Source: an uncultured Bacteroidales bacterium (GTDB taxonomy: Bacteria > Bacteroidota > Bacteroidia > Bacteroidales > Paludibacteraceae). Taken from it: 64,000 nt of DNA. Location of the stretch: the NCBI GenBank assembly GCA_946404495.1, contig CAMJDT010000001.1:25962-89961 (forward strand). Direction: 5' to 3'. Shown piece by piece: positions 35,701 to 42,576 of the stretch. Position 1 is the first letter of the stretch; every line of letters starts with the position of its first letter. The notes under the pieces are model-generated. The model saw nothing but the letters and a program-made list of their open reading frames with translations. It had not been told where the DNA came from and searched no databases. The position numbers and the translations under genes were made by a program.

Positions 35701-38570
35701 TCCGCACAGGTGCGGTCGCCGTTGGAGTAGATAAGCGAGTTATCCACGCGGATATAGCCGTGGAAGGGCGTGAGGTCGGCATGTTCGGGGTGCGAACAGT
35801 GAATCGGATTGTCGCCATCGGTGGTCTTACTATCCGCCTTAAAGGGGAAGCCGACATTGTTGACCACAGTACAGTGCTCCATATGGATGTAGGCGCGGCC
35901 GTTGGCAGTGACGACGCCGTGGTCTTCGACTTCGGCATCGTGGATTACAAAGTCCGCCTTGTTGTTACGGATGATGCAGTTGACGAGCATCAGCTCGGCA
36001 TAGCATATCTCGCCGTCGTCTTTTGGGTACTCACCGTTGACATAGACGGCTGCGCCCTTAGGCGAGGTACAGTTGGTGATGACGCAGTTGCGCACCTGGT
36101 TGCCGACCATATTGATACGTCTGTCGGCGGGCGTTTTGAGGTTATTGATGAGCACACCGCCTCCGGCCATCGCCGAAGTGGAGCCGTATACATTGTGGGT
36201 GTTGGCATCGGAGAGGGTGAAACCGTCGACAATCGTGTGCTCCGCATTACCCATTACGATGACGTGACCGGCGTTGTTGTTATAGCCCGCCTCGCCCCCG
36301 ATACCGGTGATATTGGCGGTGATGATGGTCTTGGTAGCACGAGGATTTCGTCCCTCGGTATTGGTACCGGTCAGGGAGGAGGGATAGCCGCCATAGAGGC
36401 GCATACGACTCTCCATACGGATAGATGCCGAACGGATATTACGGTCGAGGTAGTTACCCGGGCCTACGGTATTGAGCGTACCCTCCTTGACGAGGATTTG
36501 GATGTAGCCATAGTTCGATGAGTCTCCCGTCGCCACATATTTACCATCTACAAGATCATAATTCGGAACTCGGTAATGATGGTTATCGCCATCATCATCG
36601 CGCAGGAACTGGCGGAAGAAAGAGATGGCCTCACCGAGGTCCTTGATCGGGGCATCCCAACTGAGACCCTCATATTCGGGTTCGACAAAGACGCCCTCAC
36701 CGTCGTACTGTCCGCGACGGTTGGGGTCCACAAAGAGTGTCGGGATCGGATCGAGACTACCTCCGTTACGTGCCTCCACACCTTGCGGCGGAATCAGCGC
36801 ATACATCATCGGGTCGGGACGACGCACGAGGGCGCCGAGGGTAGAAACAGGCTCGTAGGGGTTGGATACGACACCGTAGTCGGTGTGCGCGTGCTGCAAC
36901 CAGTAGGATACGTTCTGCATGGAGGTGTTCCACTGCACACCCTTCTGGTCCAAGGCCGAATAGGACGTCAAGTGCCAGATACGCGGACCCGGGATATCGA
37001 CTAAGCGCTTGAGGTGCATGAAGACACCCGGGCCGTGGATATTGTTCGCGCCGACGGTATCGAAGCGGTTCCAGTCGGTAGGATCGACGGTAGGCGAGAA
37101 GAAGCAGGGGAAGTTACCCGTACCGCCGCGGAGGGGCATATTGTGCTTCTCCAGAGAGAACACCATCTCCTTGGTCACACCCGTCCAGTCGGTGATATCG
37201 TGGTTCATGAAAGCCGTGTGGTAGACAAAGACCTCGTAGGCGGGGTTCGTCAGTTGGCGGACGGCAGCGAACTGGATATCGTTGTTGGTCTCGCAGCGGT
37301 TGCCCCAGAATACGGAGTTGAAGATCATACCGCAGTTGCGCACGTAGATACCGCCGGTACGGCCGTGACGGCGACCGTAGTAGGTGACGTCGGGTCCGGA
37401 GCAGTTGTTGGCCGTGACGGTACAATGGTTGACCGTACCGCCGTCAGCGAGGTAGATACCGCCGCCTTCGGCATTGGCGGTGTTGTTGTTGATGACGCAG
37501 GCGGTGGCATGCGGGCTATAGTAACTGATGGTATCCAGAGCCTCGATATCCATATGAGGGTAGTCATCGTCTGTATGACAGATCATCAGTCCGCCGCCGC
37601 AACGGGCTGCGCAGGAGGTAATGTGCGAATGACCGATGGAGCCGCCGTGGTCAATGCATACACCTCCTCCGTAGCCCTGTACGACGCCGACACCTGCCGA
37701 CTGGCAGGTATGCACGAAGCAGAATTCTATCTCACCGCCGCCGTCGGCGTAGATACCTCCGCCGCGAAGCGTAGCGTTGCAACGCTCGATGATACAGTTC
37801 TTCAAGTAGGAGTTGGGGATCATGTATACGCCTCCGCCGTAAGCCGTGTGGTCGCGCGTCGTGGTGTTGCGCGAGGAGGCGTTACCCGACGAGATGACGC
37901 AGCCGTCGAGGGATGCGGGGTTTTCGTGGGGTTTGTAGTGGTCGCCGACCTTATTGGTAGTAGCGAACCAGACGACGTGGAACGAACTGGCGGGGTACGC
38001 CGTGTTGTAACGTCCGCGGATGGAGTCGAAGGTAAAGGAGACGACGCCCGAAGCGTGGTTGCCGGTAAGGATCGTCTTATGCTTGAAATCCCACTGCGAG
38101 GCGATCTCCGTGCCGGAGGTGGTACCAATACCGTGGGGGTCGGCCCAGTTGTCCTTGCATTTCTTGCCGTTCGACATGATGCGGTCGCCGGGCGTCGGTT
38201 CGTTGAGTCGCGCGTAAGCCGTATCGGGGTTAAAGCCGCCGTAGACGTGGATACCCGAATAGATCTTAAACGAGGTATTGAGCATCGAACCGCCGGTGGA
38301 CTCCGTCGATTCGGTCGGCACGTAGGTACCCGCGGCGATATAGACCGAACCGGAGGTAAGATGGTAGGTATTCATGTACTCATACAGGTCGTTGATAGCG
38401 TCCTGCACGCGGTTCTTGGCCGTGGCCCACGACCTACCGTCGTTGTTGTAGGCACCCGAGGTACTGACATAGCGAATCGTATCCGTCTGGGCGAGGATAG
38501 GAGCGAGGTGAGCGGTCAGCAGGAGCAGCAGCACCGTGAGGATTCGTACTATGTATCTTAGGTCTTTCAT
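23709..38570 (-). CDS. Giant secreted parallel beta-helix protein with T9SS sorting domain
   Basis: At 4953 residues this gene is nearly a quarter of the window. It has a signal peptide (IVRILTVLLLLLTAHLAPILA) and about seven large modules, each opening with a DGxSW-like motif (about residues 44, 637, 1147, 2200, 2723, 3543 and 4047: DGRSWATA, LSWDAPI, DGSSWSNAI, DGLTWETP, DGSSWRSP), followed by beta-helix rungs rich in GGGxY (EGGGIYLADGG, YGGGLYLKPY, RGGGIFVDGNW). This is the choice-of-anchor Q / DUF1565 pattern of surface beta-helices. The C-terminus (GTLYVRGLIPGDYIALYTSTGQLV ... YVVRVNRTAHKVLYH) is a type A T9SS sorting domain. Residues of about 1200-2115 lie in AT-richer DNA and include a galactose-binding-like module (WQDMTDVPAGNYQISVLI). 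The start overlaps the preceding lipoprotein stop (ATGA), tying it to the pilus operon. Its role as an adhesin is inferred. Confidence 0.88.
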   Translation of the reverse strand: MKDLRYIVRILTVLLLLLTAHLAPILAQTDTIRYVSTSGAYNNDGRSWATAKNRVQDAINDLYEYMNTYHLTSGSVYIAAGTYVPTESTESTGGSMLNTSFKIYSGIHVYGGFNPDTAYARLNEPTPGDRIMSNGKKCKDNWADPHGIGTTSGTEIASQWDFKHKTILTGNHASGVVSFTFDSIRGRYNTAYPASSFHVVWFATTNKVGDHYKPHENPASLDGCVISSGNASSRNTTTRDHTAYGGGVYMIPNSYLKNCIIERCNATLRGGGIYADGGGEIEFCFVHTCQSAGVGVVQGYGGGVCIDHGGSIGHSHITSCAARCGGGLMICHTDDDYPHMDIEALDTISYYSPHATACVINNNTANAEGGGIYLADGGTVNHCTVTANNCSGPDVTYYGRRHGRTGGIYVRNCGMIFNSVFWGNRCETNNDIQFAAVRQLTNPAYEVFVYHTAFMNHDITDWTGVTKEMVFSLEKHNMPLRGGTGNFPCFFSPTVDPTDWNRFDTVGANNIHGPGVFMHLKRLVDIPGPRIWHLTSYSALDQKGVQWNTSMQNVSYWLQHAHTDYGVVSNPYEPVSTLGALVRRPDPMMYALIPPQGVEARNGGSLDPIPTLFVDPNRRGQYDGEGVFVEPEYEGLSWDAPIKDLGEAISFFRQFLRDDDGDNHHYRVPNYDLVDGKYVATGDSSNYGYIQILVKEGTLNTVGPGNYLDRNIRSASIRMESRMRLYGGYPSSLTGTNTEGRNPRATKTIITANITGIGGEAGYNNNAGHVIVMGNAEHTIVDGFTLSDANTHNVYGSTSAMAGGGVLINNLKTPADRRINMVGNQVRNCVITNCTSPKGAAVYVNGEYPKDDGEICYAELMLVNCIIRNNKADFVIHDAEVEDHGVVTANGRAYIHMEHCTVVNNVGFPFKADSKTTDGDNPIHCSHPEHADLTPFHGYIRVDNSLIYSNGDRTCADFTLLDNGSYHVTSVNKDGQEYVFGMYNMFDADLQLHRDDRQSPYGFFLEGYEVPMISGFLPDGVTSHFTADIANIPPDTLSRHNTCIFTRTLTDHNYPAFVNPSRNVGYAPEGDKPLYGGIVAYVPMTTNPCVNAAHHDAYSVFNEFDRSDVLKRDRGGAPDIGAVENSDLPAAGSVIYVTPDGAGLRDGSSWSNAIAGNTVYMLSSVPGPALATGDQIDPEATCDRVLDSEGNPILTTNSKYNGGWGRVWITGNTTGGSSTTTVTKTWTTEKIVYDNGPRAGEEDPIQEDVYSESSETVSTPGSTPEGFVPGYDYDLRYPYGEISGASRTFWRANPYTGTAGSYDMNTFIAGCKANGWINNTRAERYVGGLQYAVEKASAFNKTEHKDSIQVWVGAGTYNDYKGFVMRDSVTVFGGFPAGKFAAPAMSERQALMSEVISIPKAKPAADFDAADYETILQISEVNPKSSNTAINTDAVKYWDDDYSYSEFTETTQYEYKNRTIVHHYSNTDIVEIGADVQDTYMQYANMTGSTAGKSVSSTDATNEGVTDDRRKWRFGNVADGKDCWHMSYPDKTNYDVGIENTNNNNNKQRNIYDPLTNTKLAGSDGSYTGNWIFIGNGSLTDLILWQDMTDVPAGNYQISVLIGGGYRNKFSAPENTKMYFRVYNANGKKCAEANIKTIGNNDDKDNNRGMAYRHVLTFNQPVKGALRVAVEVEDGERNTSANGATSPTITGGDPDPIPQSYKKDFAVNNPNRREFWLSNIHIKPVTVTPGPYEEVGDPDDNTVDKEDVTPEDPVVSESNTYTLQTHRTTLRKRVLTMPDVCVPTYGGGGIGDPVSLGTNFGDNLSHTDRVRGSSKDKRTATTYTKQEDPHYVEYNHVNWDGFTIRHGFIYDESMAHGGGAGVNMYEGAHLRNCIVINNLAGSRNMKGGGMFCDGATSTIEGCFVLNNTSTHGTKKDAQNQIFAGGMFMYEGTCFNSLFANNYSYGSGGGVGFCVGKFYNNSIVYNTCALEDTEIEGNKLNGGAIALATSSKPNLFVANTIIYGNNGRAIRERKSVKGTDIVHPFLNCYIQTEESFTQNTYKNNIVNYSEGSGYYGKGNVLLQEVPSAATTPFVADFDESGNYVAGRAASLNDFRLRDDVPCVNKGTEDFAGDLLDVLERKHSKTEAQVKEMPIYKNVEAAELPDNDVAFAKRVQDCQIDIGAYEFNAAYSIKPDTTTHPGRAIYYIAFDSPGGDASASSPANAACRQKLQLVLDAAGRYKHSLMTADLYNRGYTGDNIHDFESDKPNKYWTVEVWLEGDNTNSTTSNDYGAFYTPTRSTKYSIENYHDNTLDYSFIIPHGIHVRGGYTGNYYHFEMEDGTIVAAGTEGCHIVDERDPLTYRSVLSGKITSSTGAEGQCFHVVTFTNDLFRPDDEKWYEDNENKPIQNQLAALTSERDRAVVDGVFIEDGYANSPDHEDRLGAACVVTSYAHIRNCVIRNNRAQHYGGGLYLKPYALVSGTIVKENTAEVGGGIYVERPTDAQLAADSLARIFYSTICENTATASAGGMWFDNTYVRANSVAIWHNEANDNANVSGSFDRSDANTEYPFVCCAVESRRLEGQGNVELSPKETEGVRWDRQDPFNAILYYPIEMSSTLSRAGMTYREWDKFKKTFQTLDSVDIAGVSRKRWYQDDHRTRGYAWDKDTLITKNNSLIEIGARALNKNFAIVVDAEHVMYRLYVMHTDLINSEAARALQDNTNDDAISKMYRQMGSCILNPFHRLSDAFDYVIAARKADPQKYRNVRFEIFVEQGTYYPFHNAYGEQGSVRMNTFLIPEAVLIVGGVDSRPDDHKYGQEGFRSPFGSLNPKDKTYVGIAIGNGSNVVIPGTGYTINYALTDSIRLRDDRHRPMRDNNLNSVIEPWELERQTILSGNAVSGEDFTHVYHVVTCHADEKYVGPRPYKFMNVNPNYGKPGESYLKDSIPQKSESLFAQENDLSVVARSIGFDGLQITGGYANHLDQADYNEHAYVSKTYFRGGGIFVDGNWDDDFEDPSSPDIPNVTEPAAHNIPIVVENCFFTNNMAGNGGAIFSNGGIYAYGNHFTQNYSQGPMTKLDQDFIPWTAGGCIATNAFCGVSNSLFDNNEARRGLYPLRVKNPKEVIPDADARQGFGGCLSVSTQSRMRVVNCHFMKNKAVGYSAIYNFTPNSHYIGDKDHPKSDSMQYAFNTIFWGNEVFDIESIDELEYEEAPSEEAIEAFRDKYKPSRAGVFHYDGDEWATYERLYHEYDSIYNYWVAIEGAAVKEGGVVKPQGPFKKAVTDKLKELRAQGDKMEGMFFCSYRKTYGPTGMKPNEDGFLLMPDEWDNYVDPRKMNVRIKTVNRDTVENLDSLFTYVHGNNNTLINRINNATDGPNFKQPSFVAGIDGYMQNADWLLARMNLTTDQGWGHLTQTVGRDTAYYITKYTEKQQFATRADALTAAQAVNPSATQKDVYPVTGLPSATFDAVQPSPGAIYNFYARRYGQYMSDSNAPLPIGDQYYMSYTRSTSDEEESGSMDRISKQPKTGITDAFIDLGVYEYQYVQLDLKGQEIDTMWVATKTKDPIHHDGLTWETPTTDLQTAIDMLMSSHNDHDKYICFLGDDEGTFSPNNVLDNRRAFVITSSSLSPLMPDSAEADHDYGVGSLNFLGGYSFDVKDAPRDPLSHPVVVEMPYTGNANQLNQLFIIEDMTRQLVQVNWQGEYTSRDSVVIPVTFDGITFINPYSVKDSAAEEGGQMSKKGGAAIYYRWQRRYEDQGGVATPNMNFALHPDSALIDFSGTRRKVTLPKLTLSNCIFMDNGARDGVSKAKRSPAVRIDHGGGSSLIVNTLFHSNAGAPVYARTFDEVEGGNDLALVPNDVIIINSTSALNGGHIHLESDHSEVHNSLIWLDDLDNDTTIQLQLGADQWDKTTNRTREGIENRMTNNAVWGCFLPFVNSENGDPYHNHPLSTDNNDIYFGPGFISPFVTANDSEQRRSRSFRLNPSLRTMNMADTTLYRNRVFFRVYPDTCAATHNKLWRRSNGFKADYITALVNDSDLAAKPRISGEGMERGAYECLAVLQRVLYVQPSLPSYSAGDGSSWRSPFGQGQLQNAIDAAAVYTYLNRNQDLETRKAYVFVKGSYGSLERTTVTARDGVFVYGSLPNSFNDTAWIYEDPSTHQRSFTNDECQRYINYVRALSTGIATPTALNAGMRTRINSVQITGDEFNTGFLLDGFFITNPDGRHSSALGFAPVYIDNEKSAIRNCLITDNTFTDVPVADIRRGLLYNCLFYNDSASSIVRIGANGLSLNNTIVADNEDVTPLLNEATADAVQNTLYGQRDTLHCFAPYLTDNTPHKLPAFLTNNTALGFQLHEHSSRINAGVADDALPAVFDDYVSDSTIAFRHDRDLLGNPRKIGSQVDVGAFETWRIEPKTVVELTALTNREPITQSNAALKKCAFLSHYGGNMYPHPGSVCYLMDSSAVTLQYSDPLDFRDFNDNAIILSPGYVLLKRGASFYGNGHELKFAYLAAERPFHLQRYAMTAFPFSYSTDNITVSTYAAAGDTLTLTSHLSPITFTTYRYNGVARSAKDYVFQTDNSSLWTPIDTVNRTATEGYLIDFGSSVDTVLRFTSFASEGGKYVYTESDHDKTVYLNQYDNRTAGSGASLNFTRQEDMGWNMKGLPWLVSNYRTDTTLYEDNYLRQMFIPHVMYLMNADGTYLKDEQIYALRSWDKGAMLSLGNAFLTQTATKNSREGVIFHLPYYGHNEKASRPILRLANARGEGDVLTAIPDSAADKNVRYSYGRDGLKWSTLTEHPEIYLMDQQRTSRLSLLGATPIEVDIPLGVSIPEKLPSTIGPESKMYVSSPNAQMEKDFTFSLPEKEAYMDYGYVWLIDYDRNRYTNLLSEDYTVSLEPGEHLTRFAIRIGGYPLTDEKGNRQYIVYQYDGTLYVRGLIPGDYIALYTSTGQLVCRATATGTEFTYPLPYQSGYVVRVNRTAHKVLYH
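24990..25027. repeat. Short repeat of intergenic type inside the giant gene
   Basis: AAAGGTGATTGGTGATAGGTGAGAGGTGAGAG is read in frame as part of LTLTSHLSPITFTTY (about residues 4514-4527). Its reverse complement is almost the same as the CACCTATCACC repeat that follows dnaN at 60401-60435. Confidence 0.75.
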
Positions 38571-39643
38571 TGCCAGTTTACATCTTGGGTCGATGAGCCG
38601 TTAGGGGCGAGTTTGCTATTGATATTAAAGTCTGCGCGCAGCCACGGCACAAAGGGCGATGTGTGGTCTATATGCAGGTTCAGCGTAGCCTTGTAGGCAT
38701 TGGCAGGGTCGGTGCCGTTGGTGCAGAGAAGCATCTGCAGCGGGAAATAAAAATAGTCGGGGGAGTCCTCCACAATGTAAGGGATCGTATAGAAGTAATC
38801 CCTACCCTCCCACCAGAGGCCCTCGTTGTTGTCATTGATAAGGATGGAGTGACCAGCAGTCAGCATCGAGGTGACGGTGTCCTCCATCGGACGGAAGCAG
38901 TAGGCATAGCCGTCGAAGAGGTTGACCGCCTTCATATAGGTAAGGCGGATGCCGTTGTCGGGCGTCTCGCGGTCGATGCGCTTATCCTCCGGCACGTACC
39001 ACTTGATATCCACCTTGGCGGCGACGTGGTAGAGGAGGAGGTTTAGGTGCGGCACCTTCTGATTGATGAACGAGAAGAAACCGTAGTATTGGTCGTCCAC
39101 CTTTAAGTTATACGGTGTGGAGTAGATGTGCGGCAGCGCAGCCTGCATCTCGCCGTTGGTATCGAATTTCTCGTTCAAGAGTTGCGCTTCGGTCGATATA
39201 GTCGCTATATCTGTAATCGGCGTGAAGGTAAGCGCAGCGGGCGAGGCGATGATATAGACGTGGCCGTGGAACTTTTCGCCAGGATTGGATAAGAGGTTCA
39301 GCTCCTTGGTATAGCGGTAGATAGAGTCTCCCATCGTTGGGAGCAGACCGACATAGTGCGTCTTCTCCCAGTCTTCATCCGTGAGGACGTCCGTTATCGT
39401 CTGCTGAATGACCCACGATTCGTCGGGTTTCTGCTTGACGATGAAGATATAGATATAGTTAGGCAGGAGGAACTGTTCGGTAGTTCCCGGGTCGCCGGGG
39501 AGGCGGTTCATAGGTGTGTGGATCTCCTCTGCCGGCAGACAGATAGAGATAGGGAACGAGACCTGCATTTCAGGTTCGGACGTGCACCCTGCAAGCAATA
39601 CACCTATTATATATATTATATAGAGACGAACTCTACGTAGCAT
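38567..39643 (-). CDS. Pilus-locus lipoprotein, probable minor fimbrial subunit
   Basis: I use ATG 39641-39643 (MLRRVRLYIIYIIGVLLAGC), which gives 358 residues and a clean signal with lipobox LAGC; the track uses a TTG two codons earlier. The mature part is beta-rich, with VSFPISICLP, a domain around EKFHGHVYIIASPAAL, and LLYHVAAKVDIKWYVPEDK, a pattern seen in FimB/Mfa-type minor fimbrial proteins (a helix-like LYHVAAKVDIKW where fimbrillins have RAVARVDI). It sits between a FimB/Mfa2-like gene and the giant gene and overlaps the latter, so a role as accessory or tip-proximal subunit holding the giant protein is plausible. No precise family is assigned. Confidence 0.62.
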   Translation of the reverse strand: MLRRVRLYIIYIIGVLLAGCTSEPEMQVSFPISICLPAEEIHTPMNRLPGDPGTTEQFLLPNYIYIFIVKQKPDESWVIQQTITDVLTDEDWEKTHYVGLLPTMGDSIYRYTKELNLLSNPGEKFHGHVYIIASPAALTFTPITDIATISTEAQLLNEKFDTNGEMQAALPHIYSTPYNLKVDDQYYGFFSFINQKVPHLNLLLYHVAAKVDIKWYVPEDKRIDRETPDNGIRLTYMKAVNLFDGYAYCFRPMEDTVTSMLTAGHSILINDNNEGLWWEGRDYFYTIPYIVEDSPDYFYFPLQMLLCTNGTDPANAYKATLNLHIDHTSPFVPWLRADFNINSKLAPNGSSTQDVNWQ

Positions 39644-39655
39644 TCTCAATTTTAA

Positions 39656-39706
39656 GTTATTTCGTTATGACGTCATTTCGTTATTACGTCATTTCGAGGT
39701 TTCGAT
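39656..39706. repeat. ATTTCGTTATGACGTC short repeat between pilus genes
   Basis: Two copies of TTTCGTTATKACGTCA are followed by ATTTCGAGGTTTCGATATC. They fill nearly all of the 64-bp gap. It is another gene-junction repeat with its own unit. Confidence 0.75.
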
Positions 39707-39707
39707 A

Positions 39708-40706
39708 TCAAATATCGATATCGTATTGATTTCCCTCTTTCCAGTCGAGGGTGACGCTGGCTCCGATGTGGGTGGTTTCCACGGGGGTGAGGGAGCCGTC
39801 GTCGTTGAGCTGTACTTTGATGATCTCTATCTTACCCGCATCCAGGGGGGTATCGACAGAGAGGATAGTTTCGGTAGTGGTTCCGTCAGCGAGGTGCGCA
39901 TATACGCGCACGCTCCAGTATTCGGTCATCTGTTTCTCGTGCATCGGGCCTGCGCTCGGCTTGCTCCCGCGGGAGGGCAGCGTGACGGCGCCGTAGCACC
40001 GGTCTGTAATGCGTTCGGCACGAATGAGTGAGTTGCGGTCGTAGGTATAGACACTATCGCGTATCTCAAAGCCCGTGGCCATACCCGCTACGAACATGTC
40101 TAAGGGAGGCATCGTCGCCGGGTGCTGCGTTACGATGAGCGCAACCGCGGAGCTTACGGTATAGAGGTGGACGTTGTACTCGGTGATGCTGGTATCGGAC
40201 ATATGCATCTCGAGTCGGGCGGTAAACTGCGCGATCCGGTGCGTAGGCACAGTGTCGTGCGCGTGCTGCTCGAGCCGCAGGGAGGCCGCGTATCCATCGC
40301 CCTCGATACCTATATACTCGTCTTGGGCGGCATTGGCTATCGCGAGGTGCATATAGTCCTCGCGCGGGAGGTAGAGGGTATAGGTCTTACTCGACGCATT
40401 GATGATCTCCTTGGTCTGATGGCGGAGTTCCTGCTCATTGTCCAAGGCGTAGAAGTTCATGCACAAGTCGTGCGCCGTGCCGGAAAACATCGGTGAGAGC
40501 CAACTCTTGAGGGTATCGGCAAAGGGCCGCTCCAGTTCTGAGGAGAGTTTCTCATCGATGGTCAAGGTGATGTCGGCAACGATGCGCATCGAATAGTGCA
40601 TCATGTAATCCGTGCCGCAGTTCGACAGGTCGTCGTCAATGAGACGACAACCCGTCGATCCTACGGTAAGGATTAGTAGTAATACTATTAGTTGCTTACG
40701 ATTCAA
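39708..40706 (-). CDS. FimB/Mfa2-like fimbrial anchor lipoprotein
   Basis: The 332-residue protein begins MNRKQLIVLLLILTVGSTGC (lipobox STGC) and continues RLIDDDLSNCGTDYMMHYSMRIVADITLTIDEKL, close to the start of FimB/Mfa2-family proteins, which anchor type V pili to the outer membrane and set their length. The rest is beta-rich with TYTLYLPREDYMHLAIANAAQ, ITEYNVHLYTVSSAVALIVT and a final VTLDWKEGNQYDIDI. The start codon is TTG (40704-40706); no better start is in frame nearby. It lies 12 bp after the fimbrillin-like gene and is clearly part of the same operon. GC content is much higher than in that neighbour. Confidence 0.8.
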   Translation of the reverse strand: MNRKQLIVLLLILTVGSTGCRLIDDDLSNCGTDYMMHYSMRIVADITLTIDEKLSSELERPFADTLKSWLSPMFSGTAHDLCMNFYALDNEQELRHQTKEIINASSKTYTLYLPREDYMHLAIANAAQDEYIGIEGDGYAASLRLEQHAHDTVPTHRIAQFTARLEMHMSDTSITEYNVHLYTVSSAVALIVTQHPATMPPLDMFVAGMATGFEIRDSVYTYDRNSLIRAERITDRCYGAVTLPSRGSKPSAGPMHEKQMTEYWSVRVYAHLADGTTTETILSVDTPLDAGKIEIIKVQLNDDGSLTPVETTHIGASVTLDWKEGNQYDIDI

Positions 40707-40718
40707 CTATTACGTGAA

Positions 40719-42488
40719 TTAGGGAAGAGGATCGTTTTCAAAATCAATATTATATGTATGACCACTCTGCCAACTCAGGTCTACCGAGAAGCCGAGCTCC
40801 AATTGCGGGGTACGCAGGTCAGGAATCTCATTGTAGGCATACTTGAGGTTTTGAAGAGTCAAGTTAGCAATCGTCTTAAAGTCCTGCTTGAATACATGCT
40901 TACTCGTCTCAGTAGCATCATCTGCAATGAGTTTAGCAATTACATAGAACTTACCACCTTTCGGGATCAATTGGCCGCCATGACCATAGAAGTCAACATC
41001 AGTAGTATTCACCATTTCGACCGCAATATTTACATCACCGGTACCATTTTCCAAAACCATTGTATAATTGGTTGCAGAAAGACTTCCAATATTAGCTTTC
41101 ATTCCAGCAGGAACTGCATTATCGTAGATGGTATATTCAGTTCCACCATTGGTGGTGAAGTCAAACTTAACTTGCTGTTGTCCACCGACCAATACTGCCG
41201 TTACGGGGAATCCGCCAACAGGAGCTGTAACATTAGTAGCAATACCTACAACCGTTTCACTATTATCTACCAATGAAGATGTTGCAAGTTGAACAGCTAC
41301 ATCCAAACGAGCTACTGCATATTGGATAGGACTAGCAATAGCAACGGCACGTGTACGCGTATTAACTGCAGCAGCATCGGTGTGAGCAGCCAAGATGGTA
41401 GCCCAGTCGTTGCTATTATCATACATCGTCTGCTTCGAGGTATTCGAGGTCTTAATCAGGGAGTTCGCATAGTACCACAATTGAGCCGGGAATACGTATT
41501 TATCCGGAGTTGCCATATTATCGAAGTCACCTACTACGAACTTATGCGTACCGCCATCCCATTTCATATCAAACGAACCAACCGGGAGATTATATTGTCC
41601 CGGGAAGTTATTAAGAGCAGCAACAAGGATTACACTATCCTTATCAGTTACTTTTTCGACATTTACATAAGTGGCATTTTTAATCGCATTTTTAATACCC
41701 GTTGCAATCGGAGAAGACAGCGGTTTCAGCGAGACATAGAGATCCGTAAGAACGCGCTCTACCTCAAATGACGAGAGGCCGTGCATCGAAGTATAGGTGT
41801 CGAACATAGCCTTGATGGCAGCATCATCACCGGCGGTATATTCGTACCAAAGTTTCGGTGTTGTCTCTCCATCACTTGCACAAGCAATACTTGACAGATA
41901 GGTCATCAGTCGATCAGCTTCTGCACTGCTACCATAAAGAGACATAGCGTCACTCTTGATTTGCTCCAGTGAGAAGGTAATTGATGCAGGAGTATTTGCC
42001 GTCAGGTTAGCGGGAATCAGCGAGCCTGCAGCAAACTTATCACTTGCAGAAGGGGTTGCAGGCAATTGAGCCGACTTACCATAGAACAAGAACGATGCCG
42101 TTGACAGGGGAATCGATACATTCTCGTAAACCTTAGCCTTAGAGTTGGTTCCAAGTTCTGCTTTCAATACAGGATCAGCCAAAGTAATGTTATTACCAAG
42201 ACGTGTATCACTACCTAAAATAGAAGCTGTTTGCTTGGCAAATGGAATCAAAGTAATACCATTGATACCCTGGAAGTCAGCAAAACCGGTAGCCTGAACA
42301 GTAGTGCTGGACATCCGGTTCATTCCGATACCGGCGGTAGCCTCATCAGGCAGAGTGATGGCAAATTGTGTTTTTACCGTTTCACCCGAATAGTTGCCTT
42401 CCGGTTCGTCGTTGCTACAGGAAGTTAATCCTGCTGTGCTTACGAGAGCAAGTGCTGCCACGTAAGCCATTGTTGTAATCTTTTTCAT
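40719..42488 (-). CDS. Major fimbrillin-like lipoprotein
   Basis: Starting at ATG 42486-42488 (MKKITTMAYVAALALVSTAGLTSC), this is a 589-residue lipoprotein with lipobox LTSC. The remainder resembles FimA/Mfa1-type pilus subunits: an N-terminal domain with KTQFAITLPDEA and QGINGITLIPF, and a C-terminal part with NTRTRAVAIASPIQYAVARLDVAVQLA and LQNLKYAYNEIPDLRTPQLELGFSVDLSWQSGHTYNIDF. In that family lipidated precursors are cut after an Arg and polymerise by strand exchange; Arg58 is one possible site here, by inference. The gene is noticeably AT-rich: one line of its sequence (41641-41700) has 17 G+C of 60, against 41 of 60 in the next gene (39961-40020). This suggests transfer or diversifying exchange. 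Confidence 0.75.
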   Translation of the reverse strand: MKKITTMAYVAALALVSTAGLTSCSNDEPEGNYSGETVKTQFAITLPDEATAGIGMNRMSSTTVQATGFADFQGINGITLIPFAKQTASILGSDTRLGNNITLADPVLKAELGTNSKAKVYENVSIPLSTASFLFYGKSAQLPATPSASDKFAAGSLIPANLTANTPASITFSLEQIKSDAMSLYGSSAEADRLMTYLSSIACASDGETTPKLWYEYTAGDDAAIKAMFDTYTSMHGLSSFEVERVLTDLYVSLKPLSSPIATGIKNAIKNATYVNVEKVTDKDSVILVAALNNFPGQYNLPVGSFDMKWDGGTHKFVVGDFDNMATPDKYVFPAQLWYYANSLIKTSNTSKQTMYDNSNDWATILAAHTDAAAVNTRTRAVAIASPIQYAVARLDVAVQLATSSLVDNSETVVGIATNVTAPVGGFPVTAVLVGGQQQVKFDFTTNGGTEYTIYDNAVPAGMKANIGSLSATNYTMVLENGTGDVNIAVEMVNTTDVDFYGHGGQLIPKGGKFYVIAKLIADDATETSKHVFKQDFKTIANLTLQNLKYAYNEIPDLRTPQLELGFSVDLSWQSGHTYNIDFENDPLP

Positions 42489-42535
42489 AAAAAACATTTT
42501 GTTTGTTTTGGTTAATATTGTTGTTAATTGTTTGT

Positions 42536-42576
42536 TTCTATTTCCTTTCAATTTTCACCTTTCACCTTTCAATTTC
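42536..42576. repeat. CCTTTCACCTTT short repeat overlapping a stop codon
   Basis: TTTCCTTTCAATTTTCACCTTTCACCTTTCAATTTCC spans the 3' end of the DUF3575-OmpA gene. The TGA stop (42562-42564) and the last codons of that gene are inside the repeat. Its sequence is of the same type as the in-frame stretch in radA. Confidence 0.8.
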
